DNA of 6,826 nt, taken from positions 1-6,826 of the forward strand of contig USCP01000106.1 of assembly GCA_900553245.1 (NCBI GenBank). Direction: 5' to 3'. Origin of the DNA: an uncultured Peptococcaceae bacterium. Its GTDB lineage: Bacteria > Bacillota > Peptococcia > Peptococcales > Peptococcaceae. Below, one piece after another: positions 1-5,851 of this stretch. A model generated the notes under the pieces. The model did no database searches, was not told the DNA's origin, and saw nothing but the letters and a program-made list of their open reading frames with translations. The position numbers and the translations under genes were made by a program. Positions within the stretch are counted from its first letter, which is position 1. Each line of letters starts with the position of its first letter.

Positions 1-624
1 GACTGGCTTTGTCAGGTCGCGGACGGCGACGATGCCGAGCTTGCCAATGCTGCACGCCACATGCTCGCTTTGGATTTTCTCGACCGCGGTGAGCTGGACC
101 ACGCCGAGGCCATGATTGACGCTCTGCCAAAGGCGCCCTACGACCGCTACATCCTACAAGGGGAGCTGCTCTATCGCCGTGGCGATGTCGAAACGGCAGC
201 CACCCATATCAGTGCCGGTATTTTTGAAACCCTCACCAAGGCGGGGAGCCAGCTCTATAAGATGATTGATTTGGAAGTGAAAATGGCAAACAACATCGCC
301 GCTCATGCCCTTGCCGATGCCACAAGCACCCTCGTGGAGGCCTTCCGCCTCTGGCCTGCCTACGGCACCATCGTGCCTCAGCTGGTGGTAGCGCTACGTG
401 AAGAAAACGTGTCGGATAGCTTGCATCTCTTGCGTGCCGCCTTAGAGGCGACCCACGCCCCTTATGAGCCACCCCTTCTCACCCACTTCCCACGTATGGC
501 GCTCCACGAAGATCTTGCCGACACCTATCGCTTGAGCCTCATCCAAGAGGCCCGCACCAGTGCCGATTATGATTTTCTCCGCAATAATCCCGATTTTGAC
601 GCCCTTCTTGCCGAGTTTGAATAA
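1..624 (+). CDS. TPR-like protein, C-terminal part (probably an XRE/TPR regulator); 5' end outside window
   Basis: The reading frame is open from base 1, so the ATG at 61 (21st visible codon) is probably internal and the true start lies upstream. The visible 207 residues are almost wholly helical, with TPR-like helix pairs such as a FLDRGELDHAEAMIDALP segment and ELLYRRGDVETAATH. The fold pattern and the ending (DFLRNNPDFDALLAEFE) resemble, from memory, the C-terminal half of Clostridia XRE-family regulators, in which an N-terminal helix-turn-helix is followed by a TPR-like sensor or dimerisation region. The HTH itself would be outside the window, so this assignment is inference; 'TPR repeat protein' is the safer name. 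No catalytic motif, signal peptide or membrane segment is visible. The gene ends at TAA 622-624, just before a strong hairpin terminator, and converges on the membrane XRE gene. Confidence 0.75.
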   Translation, partial: DWLCQVADGDDAELANAARHMLALDFLDRGELDHAEAMIDALPKAPYDRYILQGELLYRRGDVETAATHISAGIFETLTKAGSQLYKMIDLEVKMANNIAAHALADATSTLVEAFRLWPAYGTIVPQLVVALREENVSDSLHLLRAALEATHAPYEPPLLTHFPRMALHEDLADTYRLSLIQEARTSADYDFLRNNPDFDALLAEFE

Positions 625-630
625 CGCACA

Positions 631-665
631 ACGCCCATGCTTCTTGCAAGCATGGGCGTATTTTA
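631..665 (+). terminator. Intrinsic terminator of the TPR-like gene
   Basis: A perfect 12-bp stem, ACGCCCATGCTT (631-642) with AAGCATGGGCGT (648-659), closes a 5-nt loop and is followed by ATTTTATT. The stem starts 7 nt after the TAA. The T-tract contains the stop codon of the convergent minus-strand gene (663-665). On the minus strand the hairpin is followed by TGTGCGTTATTC, a poor U-tract, so it would end that transcript less efficiently. Confidence 0.85.
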
Positions 666-1814
666 TTGATGAGAGCCAAACAGCAGCGGATACACCTCAT
701 TCACAAAATCGGCCTCATTCATTTTGGCTTCGACCAATCGGTCAAAGGCCGCCGTGTCAATCTCACCGTTTTTCATAAGTGCCTCATAATCGGGATAGAC
801 TGCTTCAAGTTGCGCCCGTGTGATGGTCACGGCGTCGCCGCTAAAGTTGGCAGTGAAGGCGTCGAGATTATCAATCAAAAGAAAGGCGGCCACACTGTTG
901 TAGATGAGCGCCTTTTCCACATAAGCATCGTCGTTGTCATACCATGCGGTACGGTGATAATCCACGGTCAAGGCACAAGCGTCGGGATCGATTTCAAAGA
1001 CGAAGCCGTCCTCCGCCAACGGCAGGGCGCCCATGAGGTGGCCGGTGTTGCTGTTGTCGCCCACATAAGCGCTCTTATATTGTAGGAGCGCTTCGATGCC
1101 ACTCACCGAACGATTAAAAGGGCTCACCGGCACGATGTCGATGGTATAGCGATGTGCGGTATCGACCACCTGATAGGCATTGCGTGCGCCGTCATTGACC
1201 ACATAAACGGTGTAAAACGGCGTTTTGTAAGCGACCACCGGACGAGAATCAGACACCTCACACAGAGAAATCTGCGGTAACTGCCCGTAGATATTGACCA
1301 TCTTATAATCCACAAACAAAAAGCTCCCAGCTGTCGCCACCACCAGCGCACCTGCGGCAACAATCTGCTTGAGCCGCGCTTGGTACCGCAAGGCTTGCCA
1401 CGCACCGAGCCCTACCATGCCCCAGCCCAACGCTAACGCAAGTGCCGCCGTTCGCCCCTGCCCGTCCAAACCAAGGAGCACGGCAAATGCCCCCAAAAGC
1501 AGCATGATGCGGCAAAACCACCGCCGCCCCTTACGAAGCAGTTGACTGCTATAATCCACCACATCCTGTAAACGGCTTTCCGCCGCTGCCTGTGGCGCCT
1601 CCGGTAACCGCTCCCCTGCCAACAGCTCTTCTAAAGAAAGACCCAACGCCTTGCTCAAAGGCTCAAGCAGGGACAAATCCGGCATATAGTGCCCGTTTTC
1701 CCAGCGCGAGACGGTCTTATTGGTCACACCGAGTCGCTCTCCCAGCTCAGCCTGGGTCATGCCCTTTTCCTTACGGCAAGCAGCAATCAAGGCACCGATT
1801 TTTTTTGTATCCAT
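663..1814 (-). CDS. XRE-family HTH protein with three membrane segments and an extracytoplasmic DUF4825 domain
   Basis: 383 residues. An N-terminal XRE helix-turn-helix (about 6-61) has TQAELGERLGV as the first HTH helix and TNKTVSRWENG as the recognition helix, so the protein should bind DNA. A linker (about 65-95) leads to three hydrophobic segments at about 99-116, 121-140 and 150-168. Arg97/98 and Arg143/Arg147/Lys149 place the N-terminus and the TM2-TM3 loop inside (positive-inside rule), leaving residues about 170-383 outside. Within that part, YVGDNSNTGHLMGALPL (250-266) followed by DYHRTAW and a YNSVAAFLLIDNLDAF segment matches my memory of DUF4825, a domain of unknown function in Bacillota proteins, also found attached to BlaR1-like sensors. 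The ATG at 1812-1814 has AAGGGAAGGG (1821-1830) 6 nt upstream. A membrane-anchored one-component regulator sensing an envelope signal is an inference; signal and target genes cannot be read here. No partner gene is adjacent. Confidence 0.88.
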   Translation of the reverse strand: MDTKKIGALIAACRKEKGMTQAELGERLGVTNKTVSRWENGHYMPDLSLLEPLSKALGLSLEELLAGERLPEAPQAAAESRLQDVVDYSSQLLRKGRRWFCRIMLLLGAFAVLLGLDGQGRTAALALALGWGMVGLGAWQALRYQARLKQIVAAGALVVATAGSFLFVDYKMVNIYGQLPQISLCEVSDSRPVVAYKTPFYTVYVVNDGARNAYQVVDTAHRYTIDIVPVSPFNRSVSGIEALLQYKSAYVGDNSNTGHLMGALPLAEDGFVFEIDPDACALTVDYHRTAWYDNDDAYVEKALIYNSVAAFLLIDNLDAFTANFSGDAVTITRAQLEAVYPDYEALMKNGEIDTAAFDRLVEAKMNEADFVNEVYPLLFGSHQ

Positions 1815-1841
1815 GAATATCCCTTCCCTTCGTTCGCTTTT

Positions 1842-1870
1842 ACTCTACCAAACAGTGCCAAAATTGAACA
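1842..1870 (-). promoter_or_regulatory. Possible promoter of the XRE-DUF4825 gene
   Basis: Reading the minus strand, TGTTCA (1865-1870) and TAGAGT (1842-1847) are 17 bp apart, between the preceding gene's terminator and the ribosome binding site. The -10 matches 4/6 and the -35 only 3/6 of the sigma-A consensus. A promoter is expected because a strong terminator lies upstream, but the exact boxes are weak. Confidence 0.3.
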
Positions 1871-1890
1871 TCCCATAAATAGCGAATCCG

Positions 1891-1930
1891 CAAAAAAGCC
1901 GATACCATCATATTTTGTGATGGTATCGGC
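1891..1930 (-). terminator. Intrinsic terminator of the ATPase gene
   Basis: On the minus strand a perfect 13-bp stem (arms 1918-1930 and 1898-1910, GCCGATACCATCA) with a 7-nt loop is followed directly by six T residues (1897-1892). The hairpin begins 5 nt after the TGA stop of the ATPase gene at 1936-1938. This separates it from the XRE gene downstream. Confidence 0.93.
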
Positions 1931-1935
1931 CTTCT

Positions 1936-2658
1936 TCATTCTTCAAGCAGACGGCGCAAAACCGCTTCGCGGTTATTGATTAACATATCCGTCACTTGGT
2001 AACTCTCTGTTTCCTCATAGGCGATTTCATGCAAAGGGCCGTCATCAAACGCATAAATGACTGCATCAGGAAGCGCCAACAAAATCGGCGAATGGGTCAC
2101 GATAAAAAACTGTGCCCCACGCATGGCACATTGGTGAATCATAATCATCAAGCTCAACTGCCTTTGCGGAGAAAGCGCCGCTTCAGGTTCGTCCAAAAAA
2201 TAAAGACCGTGCGGTTTCAAATGTTTTTGGGCGAGGCTCAGAAAGCTTTCACCGTGGGATTGCTGATGATAGTGCTCAGATGGCGCGCCCGGCCCTGACT
2301 TGGCATAATGTTCTTCTTGCGTGGCTACGTTATAAAAGCTCTCCGCCCGCAAGAAATAACCCCATTTTTCTCGAAACGGCCCGTGCACCAGTCGAATGGC
2401 ATCACACAATTCGGAGTGAGAATCATGGGTCGAGAAGTGATAATTCATCGTTCCGCCTTCCGGATTAAAACCATGCGCCACGGCCATGGCTTCAAGCAGC
2501 GTGGATTTTCCACTGCCGTTTTCACCGACAAAAAAAGTCACTGCGTGAGAAAAATCAATCTCCTGTACTCCTTGCAGCGCTTCAATCTGACGCACATAGC
2601 TATACGGTGATACTTTGTTCCAGTCCACTTGCACCGCTTCAATAAGCTGTCCGTTCAT
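1936..2658 (-). CDS. Stand-alone ABC/SMC-like AAA-family ATPase (COG3910-like)
   Basis: 240 residues, one nucleotide-binding domain and no membrane segment, so probably a soluble cytoplasmic ATPase and not a transporter subunit. Visible motifs: Walker A GENGSGKST (45-53), an ABC-signature-like SHGESF (134-139), Walker B YFLDEPEAALS (153-163) with catalytic Glu157, D-loop SPQRQ (163-167) and the H-switch THSP (188-191, His189). The stretches TFFVGENGSGKSTLLEAMAV, HGFNPEGG and THSPILLALPDA are, from memory, typical of the 'predicted ATPase' family near COG3910, whose biological role is not established. The segment between the FLRAESFYNVAT stretch and SHGESF looks a few residues shorter than in relatives I recall (no YGG motif). 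The ATG at 2656-2658 has AAGGGGGAG (2664-2672) 5 nt upstream. Its own promoter and terminator make it a single-gene unit between two functionally unrelated genes. Confidence 0.9.
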   Translation of the reverse strand: MNGQLIEAVQVDWNKVSPYSYVRQIEALQGVQEIDFSHAVTFFVGENGSGKSTLLEAMAVAHGFNPEGGTMNYHFSTHDSHSELCDAIRLVHGPFREKWGYFLRAESFYNVATQEEHYAKSGPGAPSEHYHQQSHGESFLSLAQKHLKPHGLYFLDEPEAALSPQRQLSLMIMIHQCAMRGAQFFIVTHSPILLALPDAVIYAFDDGPLHEIAYEETESYQVTDMLINNREAVLRRLLEE

Positions 2659-2684
2659 ACGCGCTCCCCCTTCGTTTTTCTATC

Positions 2685-2693
2685 ATTGTACCA
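2685..2693 (-). promoter_or_regulatory. Extended -10 promoter of the ATPase gene
   Basis: The minus strand reads TGGTACAAT: TACAAT (2685-2690) is 5/6 of the -10 consensus and is preceded by TG one base upstream, the extended -10 motif. No good -35 lies 17 bp upstream (TTTTAT), which fits an extended -10 promoter. It sits just after the P-type ATPase terminator and about 27 bp before the start codon. Confidence 0.6.
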
Positions 2694-2705
2694 TTATTCC
2701 GCCAT

Positions 2706-2739
2706 AAATAAAAAACCGTGTACAGGCTGTACACGGTTT
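2706..2739 (-). terminator. Intrinsic terminator of the metal-resistance operon
   Basis: On the minus strand a perfect 12-bp stem, AAACCGTGTACA (2739-2728) with TGTACACGGTTT (2724-2713), closes a 3-nt loop and runs into a T-rich tail (TTTTTTATTTAT counting the stem end). It begins 7 nt after the TAA (2747-2749) of the P-type ATPase gene. Confidence 0.92.
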
Positions 2740-2746
2740 ATGCGTC

Positions 2747-5272
2747 TTACTTCACATTTCCCATCGCGCGCATGGCGTTGATGACGCAGATGATGGCAAC
2801 GCCGACGTCGGCGAAGACGGCCATCCACATGTTGGCCATGCCCACGGTGGCGAGGACAAGGAGCAGTGCCTTAAAGGCCAAGGCACCGATGACGTTTTGT
2901 AAGGAGATGCGACGGGTCTTACGAGCCACCTTGATGGCTTTCACCACATCGCGAGGGTGGTCGCTCATGAGCACGACATCTGCCGCTTCGATGGCAATCC
3001 CCACATCGGCACGAGCAAGTACCGGTGCGTCGTTGATGCCGTCGCCGACAAAGGCCAAGGTGCCATCACCGGTGTTCATCATGGTTTCCACACAATCAAT
3101 CTTATCGGCAGGCAAAAGCTCGCCGTGGACGTCGCTCATATGCAAGCGGTTTGCCAACTGTTGCACCACTTCGGTACGGTCGCCGCTCAAGATGGCGGTT
3201 TTGGTGACACCCAAGCGACGCAATTCGTCCATGGCTTCGCGCACGCCTTCCTTTGGGGTATCCTCGAGGATGATGATCCCAAGCAAGCGTTTTTCATCAG
3301 CCAAGAGCACAGTGGTGCCGACCGGCAGATGCTTGTCGTCTACGGCAATGCCGTTTGCTTCCATAAGGCGTGGGTTGCCGATGTAGTAGGTTTTACCACC
3401 CATTTCGGCACGAATCCCTTGCCCAGCAATGTTGTGATAATCATCCACTGCGGTAGGTGTCCCCGGTGCCGCCTTGACAATGGCTTCTGCCAACGGATGG
3501 GCAGCGTATTGTTCAAGGCTTGCGGCAAGTTTCAGGATGTCTTCTTTTGAAAGGTCCGCTTTTGGCTGTACCTCTGCCACATGGAACGCCCCTTCGGTGA
3601 GGGTCCCGGTTTTGTCAAAGGCCACCTGCTTGACTTGCGCCAAGCTTTCAAGATATTGACTGCCCTTGACCAAAATGTGTTGACGGCTCGCACCGCCAAT
3701 CCCTGCAAAATAGGTGAGAGGAACGGAAATAACCAAGGCACAAGGGCAGCTGACAACGAGGAATACCAAGCCACGGTAAATCCAGGTTTGCCAATCGCCC
3801 ATGCCCAACAATGGTGGGACGACGCCGACTAAAAGGGCCAAGCCGACAACGACCGGTGTATAGTAACGGGCAAAGCGAGAAATGAATTTTTCTGCCGGTG
3901 CTTTACGTGCACTGGCATCTTCAACCAAGGAAAGAATACGTGCCAAGGTGGAATCGCTGTAGACCTTTTCTACGCGAATGATCAAAACCCCGTCGGTATT
4001 CACAGCGCCACTCTGTACGCTGTCGCCTTCTGCCACATCAAAAGGACGGGATTCCCCGGTGATGGCGGAGGTGTCCAGCTGAGCACTGCCGTTTACCACG
4101 GTGCCATCCAAGGCAATACGTTCCCCAGGTTGTACTTGAATGAGGCTGCCGATTGCCACTGCTTCCGGTGCCACTGCTTCCCAGCCGTTGGCCGTTTGAA
4201 GACGAACGGTATCAGGACGCAAGTCAAGCAGGCTTGCAATGGAGCGTTTGGAGCGGTTGACCGCCACTTCTTGGAGCATTTCCCCCAAGGTGTAGAAAAG
4301 CATGACGGCAACGCCTTCTGCAAACTCGCCCACAAGCATGGCGCCCAAGGATGCCACCCCCATCAGCATTTGTTCATTGAAGACAAAACCGCCCATGGCA
4401 CCGCGCAAAGCTTGACGCAACACCGGCAAACCGACAATCAAATAGGACAAAATAAAGCATGCGGTCGCCACCGGTCCTTCCGGCAAGAAAAGCGCCACCA
4501 CAAGGGTCGCTAAAGCGCCAACAAAGCGCAGGCTTTCACCGCGAGCGCTTTCCATGAGCATGGCAAACCAGCCGACTTTTTCGTTGGTCTTGGTAGGGGC
4601 ATCCGCTTGCTTTGGCGATACGCGCACACCGGATTCCACCTTTGCCACAGCCTCACGCACACGTTCAAACATGACATCCGGTGCCACATCGGTGTCGATG
4701 GTGAGGACGTTTTTCATCAGATCGAGATTCGCCGCCTTAATGTCGCTCCAACTTTGAATCTCATGTTCAATCACAGAAGCACAATGGGCGCAGGAAAGAC
4801 CATCCAGCACATACTGTTGACCGCCGACAATCGGTGCTGCCTTACCACTCGCAGCTGCTGCGTGGTTTTGGTCATGGTCATGATGGTCATGGCCGCAATC
4901 GCAGGCACCGTCATGAGCATGGCCGTGGTGGTCGTGACCGCAATCGCAGGCACCGTCATGCGTGTGGGCATGGTCGTGGTGGTCGTGACCGCAGTCGCAG
5001 GCGCCGTTGTGTACCGGCGCAGGGGTCGCCACCGGCTTTGGTGCCACGGCGCCCGCCAACGGTACCACCTTCACCTTTGATTCCACACGGTAGATACATT
5101 CCTTCACACGCTCGGTCATCACTTGTGCGTCCGTGTCACTTTCGATGACCAATTTGTTGGTCATTAAATCCAAATTGGCAGATTTTACATCCTGCCAGCC
5201 CTGCACCTCGCGTTCAATCACTGAGGCGCAATGGACACAGCTTAAGCCATCCAAACGATAGCTGTAACGCAT
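2747..5272 (-). CDS. cadA: Heavy-metal P1B-type ATPase (Zn/Cd/Pb efflux, CadA/ZntA group)
   Basis: 841 residues; ATP-driven export of divalent soft metals across the cytoplasmic membrane. Order: HMA domain 1 (5-72, CxxC Cys12/Cys15); a linker with three GACDCGHDHH repeats (90-99, 107-116, 122-131); HMA domain 2 (154-221, Cys161/Cys164); four membrane segments (about 248-334); actuator loop with TGES (405-408); TM5-6 with the metal-site CPC (509-511); phosphorylation motif DKTGT (Asp553); HP (592-593); GDGINDAP (743-750); TM7-8 with Lys801 and Asp822. The NVIGALAFK...ADVG pattern of the last two segments is that of the P1B-2 (Zn/Cd/Pb) group, not the Cu group. The tandem HMA domains and Cys/His linker make it longer than typical CadA (about 700-800). 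The ATG (5270-5272) shares one base with the repressor's TGA and has AAAGGAGA 8 nt upstream, implying translational coupling. The regulator supports the metal-efflux role; the preferred metal cannot be read. Confidence 0.96.
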   Translation of the reverse strand: MRYSYRLDGLSCVHCASVIEREVQGWQDVKSANLDLMTNKLVIESDTDAQVMTERVKECIYRVESKVKVVPLAGAVAPKPVATPAPVHNGACDCGHDHHDHAHTHDGACDCGHDHHGHAHDGACDCGHDHHDHDQNHAAAASGKAAPIVGGQQYVLDGLSCAHCASVIEHEIQSWSDIKAANLDLMKNVLTIDTDVAPDVMFERVREAVAKVESGVRVSPKQADAPTKTNEKVGWFAMLMESARGESLRFVGALATLVVALFLPEGPVATACFILSYLIVGLPVLRQALRGAMGGFVFNEQMLMGVASLGAMLVGEFAEGVAVMLFYTLGEMLQEVAVNRSKRSIASLLDLRPDTVRLQTANGWEAVAPEAVAIGSLIQVQPGERIALDGTVVNGSAQLDTSAITGESRPFDVAEGDSVQSGAVNTDGVLIIRVEKVYSDSTLARILSLVEDASARKAPAEKFISRFARYYTPVVVGLALLVGVVPPLLGMGDWQTWIYRGLVFLVVSCPCALVISVPLTYFAGIGGASRQHILVKGSQYLESLAQVKQVAFDKTGTLTEGAFHVAEVQPKADLSKEDILKLAASLEQYAAHPLAEAIVKAAPGTPTAVDDYHNIAGQGIRAEMGGKTYYIGNPRLMEANGIAVDDKHLPVGTTVLLADEKRLLGIIILEDTPKEGVREAMDELRRLGVTKTAILSGDRTEVVQQLANRLHMSDVHGELLPADKIDCVETMMNTGDGTLAFVGDGINDAPVLARADVGIAIEAADVVLMSDHPRDVVKAIKVARKTRRISLQNVIGALAFKALLLVLATVGMANMWMAVFADVGVAIICVINAMRAMGNVK
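4880..5005 (-). repeat. Three imperfect tandem repeats encoding GACDCGHDHH in the pump linker
   Basis: The coding DNA for residues 90-131 contains three copies of a unit encoding GACDCGHDHH, at 51-bp and 45-bp spacing, separated by short His/Asp/Ala spacers. The cores are nearly identical at nucleotide level (shared + strand core CCGCARTCGCAGGC), pointing to recent in-frame duplication. Each unit carries a Cys-Asp-Cys and three His residues, and the whole segment is flanked by more His (HAHTHD, HGHAHD, HDHDQNH). Metal buffering or delivery is the likely role, by analogy with His-rich termini of other P1B pumps; this is inference. Confidence 0.9.
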
Positions 5273-5646
5273 CAGTCTTCTCTCCTTTCTTGAACGTGTT
5301 CCAAGCCTTGACTAAAGAGCAAGGACACGTGGGCATCCGCTAAAGAATAATAGATACTGCGACCGTCACGACGCGCACGTACCAGACGCGCATTTTTCAA
5401 GAGGCGCAACTGGTGGCTTACTGCCGATTGGGTCATCTCCAGGGAAGTTGCCAATTCACACACACACATTTCATGCAGGCTCAATGCCCACAAAATGCGC
5501 ACTCGGGTAGGATCTCCCAAACTTTTAAAAAGCTCCGACAACGCACTGATAACATCACTGTTCGGTAAATTCTGTTGGATATGGGCCACAAAATCCTCAC
5601 GCTGATGATGAGTTTTGCAGGCATTGATGCTTTCTTGTTCACTCAT
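5272..5646 (-). CDS. cadC: ArsR/SmtB-family metal-responsive repressor (CadC/SmtB-like)
   Basis: 124 residues with a winged helix-turn-helix: SLGDPTRVRIL (42-52), recognition helix QSAVSHQLRLL (73-83), wing RRDGRSIYYSL (92-102). Family members bind operator DNA as dimers and let go when Zn, Cd or Pb binds. Two candidate metal sites are visible. The alpha-3 helix has Cys61-Val-Cys63-Glu64 (the CadC CxC motif), with Cys10 and His13/His14 in the N-terminal arm as further ligands. The alpha-5 helix has Asp104, His106, His117 and Glu120, the same residues and spacing as the SmtB zinc site. Its TGA overlaps the ATPase ATG, so the two form one operon. The ATG (5644-5646) has GAGGTGA (5654-5660) 7 nt upstream. 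A good promoter and an inverted repeat in front support autoregulation. The symbol follows the Staphylococcus CadC usage, not the unrelated E. coli CadC. Confidence 0.94.
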   Translation of the reverse strand: MSEQESINACKTHHQREDFVAHIQQNLPNSDVISALSELFKSLGDPTRVRILWALSLHEMCVCELATSLEMTQSAVSHQLRLLKNARLVRARRDGRSIYYSLADAHVSLLFSQGLEHVQERRED

Positions 5647-5669
5647 GAAGGATTCACCTCGTTCATTTC

Positions 5670-5695
5670 AACATATGAGCACTTGTTCATATGTT
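5670..5695. promoter_or_regulatory. Inverted-repeat operator for the ArsR/SmtB repressor
   Basis: Two 13-nt arms, AACATATGAGCAC (5670-5682) and TTGTTCATATGTT (5683-5695), are complementary at 11 of 13 positions. ATATGA...TCATAT cores are typical of SmtB/CadC-family operators. The repeat lies directly downstream of the -10 box and covers the expected transcription start (about 5690), where a bound dimer would block initiation. A further half-site (GTTCAT) occurs at 5693-5698. Confidence 0.75.
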
Positions 5696-5696
5696 C

Positions 5697-5725
5697 ATGA
5701 TATACCGTCAATTTTCAATTGTCAA
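5697..5725 (-). promoter_or_regulatory. Promoter of the repressor-pump operon
   Basis: Minus strand: a perfect -35 TTGACA (5720-5725), a 17-bp spacer, and -10 TATCAT (5697-5702, 5/6 consensus). The operator immediately follows. The expected leader before the repressor start is about 45 nt. Confidence 0.82.
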
Positions 5726-5735
5726 TCCTCAATAT
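5708..5735. repeat. Four direct repeats of TCAATNN at exact 7-bp spacing
   Basis: TCAAT occurs at 5708, 5715, 5722 and 5729, giving four uninterrupted heptads (TCAATTT, TCAATTG, TCAATCC, TCAATAT). The third overlaps the -35 box of the operon promoter. It may be an activator site or chance in AT-rich DNA. Confidence 0.5.
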
Positions 5736-5774
5736 CATTTTTCCATCTGGTTTTTAATATTATTTATAATCGTG

Positions 5775-5803
5775 TTGATTTCTATTTACACCTCCTTTAC
5801 AAT
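5775..5803 (+). promoter_or_regulatory. Promoter of the DegV-family gene
   Basis: TTGATT (5775-5780, 4/6 of the -35 consensus), a 17-bp spacer and TACAAT (5798-5803, 5/6 of the -10 consensus) give a good sigma-A-type promoter. The predicted start near 5810 leaves a leader of about 40 nt, with a small GGGC/GCCC stem (5815-5825). It diverges from the metal-operon promoter, the two -35 boxes being about 50 bp apart. Confidence 0.75.
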
Positions 5804-5839
5804 GGAACAATATAGGGCCTAGCCCCTAAGAAACGAAAC

Positions 5840-5845
5840 GGAGGG
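5840..5845 (+). promoter_or_regulatory. Ribosome binding site that sets the TTG start of the DegV-family gene
   Basis: GGAGGG ends 6 nt before TTG at 5852-5854. The frame has no ATG until residue 109, well inside the conserved domain, so TTG is the only well-placed start. Confidence 0.85.
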
Positions 5846-5851
5846 TCTCCC

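Noticed and set aside
666..1085. Plus-strand frame opposite the DUF4825 domain
   Set aside because: Lies wholly within a real minus-strand gene and has no domain or ribosome binding site.
2718..3550. Plus-strand open frames of about 200 codons opposite the pump's C-terminal part
   Set aside because: Low-complexity Ser/Thr/Ala or random-looking composition, opposite the conserved GDGINDAP and TM7-8 coding sequence; no sign of translation signals.
4880..5005. Regular repeats considered as a CRISPR or intergenic repeat array
   Set aside because: Unit spacing is uneven (51 and 45 bp), units are in frame and encode a metal-binding linker; there are no unique spacers and no cas genes.
4607..5148. 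Long plus-strand frames rich in Val/Met or Arg/His opposite the pump's N-terminal part
   Set aside because: They are antisense images of the Cys/His repeat region; no ribosome binding site or recognisable domain, and the minus-strand frame is a full, motif-complete ATPase.
5765..5770. Perfect TATAAT as an alternative -10 for the DegV gene
   Set aside because: The hexamer 17 bp upstream (TCCATC) is a poor -35, while TTGATT-17-TACAAT just downstream is far better.
5615..5815. Small plus-strand frame across the divergent promoter region
   Set aside because: It starts inside the repressor gene antisense, crosses the operator and both promoters, and has no credible translation signal.
5811..5827. 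Small stem in the DegV leader as a riboswitch or attenuator
   Set aside because: Only a 4-bp GGGC/GCCC stem in a leader of about 40 nt; too short for a known riboswitch class and with no T-tract.
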